A DNA stretch of 64,000 nucleotides from Euzebya pacifica (GTDB taxonomy: Bacteria; Actinomycetota; Nitriliruptoria; Euzebyales; Euzebyaceae). The stretch covers positions 310,001 through 374,000 of the forward strand of contig NZ_CP031166.1 in NCBI RefSeq assembly GCF_003344865.1. Direction: 5' to 3'. Under the pieces are notes generated by a model that saw only the letters and a program-made list of their open reading frames with translations, had not been told where the DNA came from and made no database searches. This document shows, one piece after another, positions 57,414-64,000 of the stretch. The position numbers and the translations under genes were made by a program. The stretch's first letter is position 1; each line of letters starts with the position of its first letter.

Positions 57414-58388
57414 GTGCGCATCATCCTCGACACCAACGTGTGGCGGTACATCGCCGACCACGGATCCCGCAACAGCCTCCGAGCCTGGGTTGAAGAAACC
57501 GGGACGACGATCGTGGTGCCACCGGCCGTCCCGATCGAGATGCTGTGGACCCGTGACCGTGACGCCCGGCAGAGAATGCTGCGGCTGGCCTGCGACAGCC
57601 GCTGGGAACGACTCCCACCAGAAGCCCTCACACTCTGCGAGCACCTCCTCGCCGGCATACGCCAATACCGACCCGAGTGGCTGGTCCGACGTCCCAACCT
57701 GAGGAACTACAAGAACAACTGGAGAGACTGGCGATACCCGAAGGGCATGTGGTGGCGCTTCCTTCACGACACCGACGCGGAAGCACAGCGACACGGAGCG
57801 CTCGGCGGCCCCACGCTTGAACAAGCACGTGCGCAAGCAGCAGCGGCCGCCGCCGAGACGGACCTGCCCTTCCACCACATAGCTGGTGCCGGGCACGAGG
57901 CCACCTATCCCGACGGCACGCCCGGATGGGAGGGCCGGCCGGTCGCCGCTTGGCGTGCCGATGCGGACGCGCACACGTGGGCCGCGTTGTTCCAGGCGGC
58001 GGACCACCCGTACCGGGACTGGCTACTCCCCTACCTCGACGTGAAGGCCGTTGCCTCGGACCGGGCGTCGTGGCGTCGCTTCTGGCTTCAGGACGTCTCG
58101 GAGGACCTCGTGCCCCAGCAGGTCATCGTGTCGGCAGTGTCGATCGTGCAGCGAACCCGAAAGACAACAGCCGGCACGCCGGTGGACGCCCAGTTGGCCA
58201 ATTACCTCCTCGATGCCGACGCCCTGGTCACCGCAGACAAGGCCCTCGTCGACGTGGTGGAGAAGGTTCGAGTGGACACACCGAGGCTGCCCATCGCAAC
58301 GGGATGGCGTTTGCGGAAGCCTCACGACCCATTGGCCGAACTCGACAGGGCGAGACTGGAGTTGACCGAGCCGCGCCTGTCTGACTGA
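57414..58388 (+). CDS. PIN-domain nuclease-like protein
   Basis: 324 aa from GTG 57414 (CATACT at -8 suggests another leaderless start). PIN acidic residues: D6 in RIILDTNVWRYIAD, a Glu in VVPPAVPIEMLW, and the C-terminal DADALVTADKALVDVVE. It is much longer than VapC (about 130 aa), with a 200-residue helical insertion containing KNNWRDWRYPKGMWWRFL. PIN nucleases cleave RNA, often tRNA. No small antitoxin adjoins; the upstream 284-aa protein is the only candidate partner. Confidence 0.72.
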   Translation: MRIILDTNVWRYIADHGSRNSLRAWVEETGTTIVVPPAVPIEMLWTRDRDARQRMLRLACDSRWERLPPEALTLCEHLLAGIRQYRPEWLVRRPNLRNYKNNWRDWRYPKGMWWRFLHDTDAEAQRHGALGGPTLEQARAQAAAAAAETDLPFHHIAGAGHEATYPDGTPGWEGRPVAAWRADADAHTWAALFQAADHPYRDWLLPYLDVKAVASDRASWRRFWLQDVSEDLVPQQVIVSAVSIVQRTRKTTAGTPVDAQLANYLLDADALVTADKALVDVVEKVRVDTPRLPIATGWRLRKPHDPLAELDRARLELTEPRLSD

Positions 58389-58439
58389 GCTGCTCGGTCC
58401 TGCGGGGCCGGGTAAGCCCAGCCCGGCCGGCGCCACACC

Positions 58440-58690
58440 CCCGTAGTGCACACACCACCCACGCCGACCTCAACGCGGCAAGCAACATCCTGGCCAGCGG
58501 GACTGCACCGCCCTCCGGCCAGACGCGCACGGTGCCCACCGCAGAACCTGCGGTGGCGGTCCGCCAAACCCTCCCGACACCAGTCAGGGCCACGGAACGG
58601 GAACTACCCGGCGGCCCACGACCATGCCCAAGCAAACCTGACCGGGCCGTCAGGATCCCCGTCCCTCAGGGTGGGGAGAAGGACAGTCGA
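58440..58690 (+). pseudogene. 3' remnant of an IS605/IS607-type tnpB
   Basis: The frame reads HTTHADLNAASNILASG and ends IPVPQGGEKDSRLS, matching the last RuvC motif (H-A-D-x-N-A-A-x-N-I) and tail of TnpB transposon nucleases. The zinc-ribbon Cys residues before it are lost and the upstream part is missing. The hairpin TCCCCGTCCCTCAGGGTGGGGA near the end resembles the right end and guide-RNA region of such elements. Confidence 0.7.
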
Positions 58691-58708
58691 CTGTCGCGAA
58701 ACGACCGT

Positions 58709-59470
58709 TCAGGCGAGCCGGTCGAGGTCGACGCGCACTGGAGGCCCGTCGGTCGTGGGGAACACGAACAGGCTGGCGTCGCGGCTCTCTCCTGCGACGA
58801 ACCATCCCTCGGTGCCTTCAGAGGACACCGATCGGGTCATGACAAACCCGTCGGCAGGCGCATAGGAGTGCCCCGCGATCGACCCCTCGACGAGGATCAC
58901 CCAGCCGTCGGCAGCCGCGACGGTGTAGGCGTCGGCCGGCAGTGGCGCTGCGGTGCCAGGGTCGATGAGTTCGATCTCGGCTGCCGCGAACCGGTCATGC
59001 ACGACATGGCTGGCGAATGCCTCCCCGGAGTTGCGGCCGGGCCACCTGGCGAGAGCTGGCTTGTCGTCGTCGATGCGCAACAGGTGCAGGCCGATCGGCT
59101 CGGCAGTGATCCTGATCCCACCGTCGTCAGCCAGGACCACCGGCCCCTGCGACGTCGGCGCGTCCGGTGTGAACGACGGGGTGGGCCTTGCGGTGGGGTT
59201 CGGTTCCGGGTCGGTTTCGGTCGGCACTGGTCCCGCAACCGGGGCCGCCTGGTCAACCGGTTCGGGCCCTGCGTCGGCCGCAAGGATGGCATCGAGCTCG
59301 TCCAACGCCTGGTTGCGCTCCGGGTCCGACAGGTTCACCGATGCCGCCGCTGGCAGTTCCGCCTCGGAACTGCTGTTGTTGACCCCCGCTCTGGACGGCG
59401 CTGCGTCATCCCCACCGCATGCGGTCGCGAGAACCACCAGGGCCATGATCGCAGCGTGGCGGAAGGTCAT
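58709..59470 (-). CDS. lipoprotein, 253 aa
   Basis: ATG 59470 gives a clean lipoprotein signal (FRHAAIMALVVLATACGG, lipobox A-T-A-C); GTG 59506 would lengthen it. A Pro/Thr-rich spacer (PTETDPEPNPTARPTPS) leads to a beta-rich domain with DGWVILVEGS and GWFVAGESRDASLFVF. Function unknown. It follows the WhiG/FliA-like sigma gene by 49 bp, so perhaps co-transcribed. Confidence 0.75.
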   Translation of the reverse strand: MTFRHAAIMALVVLATACGGDDAAPSRAGVNNSSSEAELPAAASVNLSDPERNQALDELDAILAADAGPEPVDQAAPVAGPVPTETDPEPNPTARPTPSFTPDAPTSQGPVVLADDGGIRITAEPIGLHLLRIDDDKPALARWPGRNSGEAFASHVVHDRFAAAEIELIDPGTAAPLPADAYTVAAADGWVILVEGSIAGHSYAPADGFVMTRSVSSEGTEGWFVAGESRDASLFVFPTTDGPPVRVDLDRLA

Positions 59471-59519
59471 GGCGTTGACGGTCGCTGCGCCGACGGCCTC
59501 GGCCACACCCGGGTTGGCG

Positions 59520-60221
59520 TCAGGCGGCGACCGCAGCCAGAACCGGCTCCCGCCGGCGGGGCTGGGGACCGTGCCGGTCGGTGAGCGCTTCCCTGATCAA
59601 CAGCAACGCCTCGCTGCGCATCTGGCAGGCACGCGATTCGGTGACACCGAGCCGGTCAGCGACGGCCCTGAGCGTCATCCCGTTCAGATACGTTCCGCGC
59701 ACCACCATCTGGAGTCGCTCGGGCAGGAGTCCGATGAGGTTCACGATCGTGTCGACCATGGCCCGGTCCTCCACGAGTTCCTCCGTTGAGATCTGGTCTG
59801 CGGCGACCCCGTCGGCCTTGTCGTACTCAACCAAAGCCGCCGTCACCGCTTGCTGCGCGGTCCGGACACGCGTGGGGGACATCTCGAGGGCGTCGGCGAC
59901 CTCGTCCACGGTTGGCCGGCGGGTGTGGCGGGCCATGAATGCCTGCTCGTAGGCGCTGACCTCCCGCGCGGAACGCCGAACGGCACGGGAGACCATGTCG
60001 TTGGACCGCAACTGGTCGAACACGGCTCCCATGACGCGGCGCGCGGCGAACGTTTCGAACGGAACGCCCTTGTCGGGGTCGTAGGACCGCGATGCCTGCA
60101 CCAGTCCGAGGTAGGCGGCCGACACCAAGTCGTCACGGTCAACGTGGCGCGGAACCTTGCGTGAGACGCCAACAGCGATCCTCTCGGCGAGAGGCAGGTG
60201 CAGTTCGACAAGATCCGTCAT
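59520..60221 (-). CDS. FliA/WhiG-like sigma factor
   Basis: 233 aa from ATG 60221 (GGGGG upstream). Region 2 (DRDDLVSAAYLGLVQASRSY, FETFAARRVMGAVFDQLR), region 3 (RRPTVDEVADALEMSPTRV) and region 4 (LPERLQMVVRGTYLNGMTLR, VADRLGVTESRACQMRSEAL) are all present, the layout of group 3 sigma factors. It may direct late or stage-specific genes of the element. No anti-sigma factor recognised. Confidence 0.92.
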   Translation of the reverse strand: MTDLVELHLPLAERIAVGVSRKVPRHVDRDDLVSAAYLGLVQASRSYDPDKGVPFETFAARRVMGAVFDQLRSNDMVSRAVRRSAREVSAYEQAFMARHTRRPTVDEVADALEMSPTRVRTAQQAVTAALVEYDKADGVAADQISTEELVEDRAMVDTIVNLIGLLPERLQMVVRGTYLNGMTLRAVADRLGVTESRACQMRSEALLLIREALTDRHGPQPRRREPVLAAVAA

Positions 60222-60253
60222 GTCCCCCAAGGTCGGAGGCAACCTCCCCGGGG

Positions 60254-60442
60254 TCAGACTCCTGAGGTGAGCGACGACGTCGTGTCGGCATCGGCCATGA
60301 AGGCGGCCGCAGCCCGTTCCATGGCTTCCTCCTCGGTCTCGCCGTGGTGGCGGCGGTACGGCACCTCGATGCCGCCCACGTCCACGTGCCCGTCGACCGG
60401 ACGGAGTGTCTTGTTGCCTGATGCGGGTCCGATGAGCAGCAT
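60254..60442 (-). CDS. small hypothetical protein, 62 aa
   Basis: ATG 60442 with AAAGG upstream. LLIGPASGNKTLRPVDGHVD, then a charged helix ETEEEAMERAAAAFMADADT. Upstream of the sigma gene by 32 bp on the same strand. Unrecognised. Confidence 0.6.
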   Translation of the reverse strand: MLLIGPASGNKTLRPVDGHVDVGGIEVPYRRHHGETEEEAMERAAAAFMADADTTSSLTSGV

Positions 60443-60665
60443 CTTGCTGCCTTTCGCTTGGGATGCCCACGACATTCCGCGCCAGCGGCGATCACCGTCG
60501 GTTCCGCCCGACCCGGGTGATCCGGCCCGCCACCCCCCGACACCTTCACCGCCGTCGACGTCGCCTTACCGCCATCCGTCGGCAAACGGTCGGATCGGCA
60601 CCACCCGTCGTCCGTTCCGCCATGCGTCCATCGTCGCGTCGACGGCACCGCCTACCGTCACCGTG

Positions 60666-61085
60666 ATGCGAATCGCTCTCATCGGATGCGTGAAAGCCAA
60701 GCTCGCGCAGCCCGCACCGGCCGCTGACTTGTACGTGTCGCCGCTGTTCACCGGCCGCAGGGCGTGGGCCGAACGCCACTGCGACACCTGGTACGTCGTG
60801 TCGGCGCTCCACGGCCTGATCCACCCCAACGACATCATTTCCCCCTACGACGTCACCCTGATCGGGGCATCCGCAGCCGAGAAGCGCCGATGGGCATCAC
60901 GGGTCCTTGGACAGTTCCGCGACCGACACCCATCGGGTTCTGGAACCGTGGAGTTCCACGCCGGCGGGGACTACCGGGCCCATGGCCTGGCCGCCGGTTT
61001 GGCCGCCGACGGATGGATCGTGGACAACCCGACCGAGGGCATGGGCATCGGCACCCAACTGGCGTTCTACGCCGCAGCCCGCTGA
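60666..61085 (+). CDS. DUF6884-like protein
   Basis: 139 aa from ATG 60666 (GTG 60663 possible). The layout IALIGCVKAKLAQPAPAADL, LYVSPLFTGRRAWAERH, WYVVSALHGLIHPND and a PYDVTL turn matches a family of small proteins related to the peroxide-response YaaA/DUF6884 group, common on phages and plasmids. Function unknown. Its 3' end overlaps the HU gene by 19 bp on the opposite strand. Confidence 0.72.
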   Translation: MRIALIGCVKAKLAQPAPAADLYVSPLFTGRRAWAERHCDTWYVVSALHGLIHPNDIISPYDVTLIGASAAEKRRWASRVLGQFRDRHPSGSGTVEFHAGGDYRAHGLAAGLAADGWIVDNPTEGMGIGTQLAFYAAAR

Positions 61086-61405
61086 GCCACGACGTCGTCG
61101 GCGACGGGGACCCGGTCGGCGGCCCGCTTGAACGCTGCAGCTGGCGTGAACTTCGGGGCCATCCGAGCCGGAATGGGCACGGCCTCACCGGTGTGCGGGT
61201 TACGTCCCGTCCGAGCGTTGCGTCGGGTCAGCTCGAAGGTCCCAAGTCCCGCCACCACTACCCGGTCGCCGGCGGCTGCCGCCTCGACGATTGACGCCGT
61301 GAACGCCGTCACGAGCGCGTCAACGGCATGGTGGGTCAAGTCCAGGTCGGGGTTGTCCGCCCCGAGGCGATCCACCAGATCAGCCACGAGCTCTGCCTTG
61401 TTCAA
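61067..61405 (-). CDS. HU-family DNA-binding protein
   Basis: 112 aa. TTG 61405 with GGAGG at ideal spacing, giving the HU start LNKAELVADLVDRLGA. HU core: VVVAGLGTFELTRRNARTGR, then NPHTGEAVPIPARMAPKFTP. A basic C-terminal extension of 12 residues is short compared with mycobacterial HupB tails. It bends and compacts DNA as a dimer; private HU-like proteins are usual on large plasmids and phages. Confidence 0.93.
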   Translation of the reverse strand: MNKAELVADLVDRLGADNPDLDLTHHAVDALVTAFTASIVEAAAAGDRVVVAGLGTFELTRRNARTGRNPHTGEAVPIPARMAPKFTPAAAFKRAADRVPVADDVVAQRAAA

Positions 61406-61485
61406 CGGGTCGCCTCCGGGTCGTCCTGCGATGGCTTGGACAGTGGCCCACAGCTGCCGGAACGCAACTGGAGCACCGCTCCTGT

Positions 61486-62358
61486 TCAGGCAGCGATCGC
61501 CGGGTCGGCCGCGAGCCGGGCCATCCCGTTTCGCTTGTGGCGCCCGGCCCACTCGCCCGTGTACCCGTGGGACTCGCCGATCTCCCGCAAGGTCCGCTGC
61601 GGACCATCGATGCCGAAGAACGACCGGATGATGGAACCCTGCTCCCCGGGGAGGTTACCGAGACGCTCCTCGAGCAGGCCTGCCAGGTGCTCCCGGTCCA
61701 GACGTTCGACAAGGTGATCCTCGAACCCGTCGTCGACGGCGACGAAGTCGACGAGGGACATCCCTTCCTCGTGGGCGCCAACCATGGTTGGACTGTCGGC
61801 GGGCACGACGTTCGGGGAGGCGAGCGCAGCCTCCACCAACCTGTCGGGCAGCCCCGTTGCGGCGGCGAGTTCGGTGACGCTGTCGGTCTGATCGACCGAT
61901 CGGGAGGCCGCCATCACCCGGATCCGCGCATCGTGCACCTTCACAGGAAGACGGATCGTGGATCCCGTGTTGGCCTGGGCCCGGTTGACCGCCAGCCGAA
62001 TCCACCACTTGGCATACGTGGAGAACTTGTAGCCCCGCGTCCAATCGAAGCGATCCACCGCCTTGGTCAGACCGAAGATGCCCTCGTGGATGCAGTCGAT
62101 GAGGTCAAGGTCCCCTCGGTACTGGCCCCGTTCGGCATGCTCCACGACGAGCAGCATGTTGGACTCGATCATCTTGGCCCGCGCCGACCGTCCGGCCTCG
62201 ACAAGGCCGGCGAGCGAGGCTGCGTCGTCGCCTGCGGCGAGCCTGCGTGCTGCTTCGGCACCGACGGCGACCCGCTTGGCCAGATCGACCTGCTGCTCGT
62301 GCGTGAGCAAGTCGGCGCGTCCCAGACGGTCGAAGAACAGGTCGTCGTAGATGGACAT
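61486..62358 (-). CDS. RpoD-like sigma factor
   Basis: 290 aa from ATG 62358. The sigma-70 region 1.2 start (DDLFFDRLGRADLLTHEQQV), 2 (DLIDCIHEGIFGLTKAVDRF, KFSTYAKWWIRLAVNRA), 3 and 4 (LPGEQGSIIRSFFGIDGPQR, TLREIGESHGYTGEWAGRH) are visible. Closest to primary/group 2 factors without the long region 1.1. Third sigma factor of the window. Confidence 0.92.
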   Translation of the reverse strand: MSIYDDLFFDRLGRADLLTHEQQVDLAKRVAVGAEAARRLAAGDDAASLAGLVEAGRSARAKMIESNMLLVVEHAERGQYRGDLDLIDCIHEGIFGLTKAVDRFDWTRGYKFSTYAKWWIRLAVNRAQANTGSTIRLPVKVHDARIRVMAASRSVDQTDSVTELAAATGLPDRLVEAALASPNVVPADSPTMVGAHEEGMSLVDFVAVDDGFEDHLVERLDREHLAGLLEERLGNLPGEQGSIIRSFFGIDGPQRTLREIGESHGYTGEWAGRHKRNGMARLAADPAIAA

Positions 62359-62475
62359 TGGCGGGAGGCTCCCGGTCGGTGGCGGATGGCCATGTCATTC
62401 CACGGCCACCGGGGACGCGTCGATGCCCCATCGGTACCCGGGTCCCACGCGTCGCCGTCGACACCAGGCGCGACC

Positions 62476-64000
62476 ATGGCGGGCGTGAGCACGACCCTCC
62501 GCCTCCGCCGGTGGCAAAAGCATGCCCTTGACGACATCGAGGCGTCCGACCGCCGCGATTACCTCGCCTGCGTGCTGCCGGGCGGCGGAAAGACGACCTG
62601 GGCGCTCACCGTCGTGCTTCGCCACCTCCGCGCCAACCCGCACCGTCCCGTGGTCGTGACCGTGCCGACGTCGTCGTTGAAGGTCCAGTGGGCCCGTGCC
62701 GCGGCCCGCTTCGGCCTGCAGCTGGATCCCCGTTGGGACGGACGGGCACGGATCAAGCCCGACATGCACGGCATCGTGCTCACCTACGCCCAGGTCGCTT
62801 CCGCCACCGAACCGCTCGCACGGATCGCCCACGACGCCGTCGCGGTCATGGACGAACACCACCACGTCGGCTCCGACCGGACATGGGGTGACGCGTTGGA
62901 GCACGCCATGGCGACCGCCGGCCTTCGGATCGCGCTGACCGGGACGCCCTGGCGGTCCGACGACAACGCCATCCCGTTCGCCACCTACGACGCCGAGGGC
63001 GAGCTCCAACCGGACTTCGTCTACTCCTACGCCGACGCCCTGGCCGACGGCGGCGTCGTCCGACCGGTGATGTTTCCCCGCATCGGCGGGACCATGGACT
63101 GGCGGGCATCCACCGGCGGTGAGATCACCGCCACGTTCACCGAGGCGCTCACCAAGGACCTCATGGCCCAGCGGCTCCGCACGGCCCTGCACGCCGACGG
63201 CGGGTGGGTCCGCTCCGCGCTCACCCAGGCATGGTCGACGCTGCAGAAGGTCCGTGCCGACGACCCCGACGCCGCAGCCATCCTGTTCTGCATCGATCAG
63301 CAGCACGCCCGCGACATCGCGCGGGTGTGGCGACGGATCACCGGCGACCAGCCGATCGTGGCGGTCTCCGACGACCCGGCCAGCCAGGACAAGCTCGAGG
63401 CGTTCGCCAACGGGACCGGCACCTGCGCCGTCACCGTCAAGCAGGCATCCGAGGGCTACGACGCCCCACGCGCCCGCGTCGGCGTGTGGCTCACCAACGT
63501 CACCCAACCGTTGTTCTTCGCCCAGGCCGTCGGCCGCATCCAACGCTGGCGGCCCGAGCTGGGCCCCCGCCAGCCCGCCTGGATGTTCCTCCCCGACGAC
63601 ATCCGCCTGGTCGCCCTCGCCCACGGACTCGTTGAGCAGCGCACCCACACCCTCCGCAAACGCGAGGAGGCCGACGAACCCGCCGAACGCGCCGAACGCG
63701 ACCCCGAGCAGGTGTCGCTGTTCGCCGCCCTCGGCTCCCAGGCCGAGGAACCCCAGGACCCCGACGCAGCCGTGGAAGCTGCCTGGTCGGCCGCACCGTC
63801 CACCCCTCCCCGCCACGCGGACGACCCCGCCTTGGAGATCGCCGTGCCCCCGCCTCCCCGCCGGTTCGCCGAGGACCCGGACGGAGTGGCTGCGTTCGAC
63901 ATCCTCGATGATCTCCGCACCCGCAACTCCGAAGCTGTCAGGGCAATCGCCCGCATGACCGGCCAACCCCACAAGGCCGTCAACCAGAGGCTCAACCAGA
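62476..64000 (+). CDS. superfamily 2 helicase, partial (runs off the window)
   Basis: 508 codons visible from ATG 62476, no stop before the window end. Walker A CVLPGGGKTTW, motif Ia VVVTVPTSSLKVQW, motif II VAVMDEHHHVG, motif III ALTGTPWRSD, and motif VI FAQAVGRIQRWRP show an intact DEAH-type SF2 helicase of the restriction/XPB-like group. The C-terminal part carries an acidic linker. The GTG at 62485 is an alternative start. Targets could be branched DNA or a protein-DNA complex. Confidence 0.9.
   Translation, partial: MAGVSTTLRLRRWQKHALDDIEASDRRDYLACVLPGGGKTTWALTVVLRHLRANPHRPVVVTVPTSSLKVQWARAAARFGLQLDPRWDGRARIKPDMHGIVLTYAQVASATEPLARIAHDAVAVMDEHHHVGSDRTWGDALEHAMATAGLRIALTGTPWRSDDNAIPFATYDAEGELQPDFVYSYADALADGGVVRPVMFPRIGGTMDWRASTGGEITATFTEALTKDLMAQRLRTALHADGGWVRSALTQAWSTLQKVRADDPDAAAILFCIDQQHARDIARVWRRITGDQPIVAVSDDPASQDKLEAFANGTGTCAVTVKQASEGYDAPRARVGVWLTNVTQPLFFAQAVGRIQRWRPELGPRQPAWMFLPDDIRLVALAHGLVEQRTHTLRKREEADEPAERAERDPEQVSLFAALGSQAEEPQDPDAAVEAAWSAAPSTPPRHADDPALEIAVPPPPRRFAEDPDGVAAFDILDDLRTRNSEAVRAIARMTGQPHKAVNQRLNQ

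Overview
The window is very GC-rich (strong G/C preference at third codon positions), uses ATG, GTG and some TTG starts with clear Shine-Dalgarno sites, and encodes a conservon (cvnABCD), a Cca enzyme, FliA/WhiG-like and RpoD-like sigma factors and CWB2/PASTA/lipoproteins. This points to an actinobacterium, possibly a deep-branching lineage. I see no ribosomal or central metabolic operons and no phage structural genes. Three sigma factors, SSB, SbcCD, RuvB, NAD-ligase, an HU protein and a huge tRNA array are what one expects of a megaplasmid (second replicon) or a very large phage or prophage. The sequence alone does not decide between these.

Layout. 0-9 kb: a complete conservon (histidine kinase, roadblock, DUF742, Ras-like GTPase) followed upstream by a decayed second conservon; then SSB and a DUF4265-like gene. 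9-17 kb: a sigma factor, sbcC, sbcD, an unknown protein and a CCA-adding enzyme. 17-24 kb: a tight minus-strand NAD cluster (pncB, small ORF, pncA, two small genes, nadE, two unknown genes, nrtR), most joined by ATGA stop/start overlaps. 24-31 kb: NAD-dependent ligase on the plus strand, then three tandem proteins with a shared N-terminal Cys/His module, a Nudix hydrolase and ruvB. 31-35 kb: tRNA relics, a secreted CWB2 protein and a von Willebrand A surface protein. 35-49 kb: a tRNA array with 33 recognisable tRNA genes for 19 amino acids (no Lys found), interleaved with small genes (PNKP-like HAD phosphatase, TacA-like peptide, NADAR protein, HD protein resembling the tail of a CCA enzyme, DUF1653-like protein) and a two-repeat type I-E-like CRISPR unit. 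49-64 kb: unknown genes, HNH nuclease, HAD-PRTase fusion, C5 DNA methyltransferase, PIN nuclease, TnpB remnant, two sigma factors, HU and the start of a DEAH-type helicase.

Two patterns link the window. First, six otherwise unrelated proteins (14223, 15449, 26344, 27405, 28484 and 49457) begin with the same short Cys-Cys-Cys-His knuckle followed by a low-complexity linker and a [A/G/S/T]-DP[F/M] motif. Second, a 17-bp palindrome TGCTA-N7-TAGCA (or close variants) lies at or in six promoter regions: sbcD, ligA, the tRNA array, a 77-aa protein (with a divergent gene), the DNA methyltransferase, and a 284-aa protein. At two of these the predicted transcription start coincides with the ATG (leaderless). 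Together these suggest one transcription regulator and one protein-sorting or binding tag shared across the element. Both are inferences from pattern alone.
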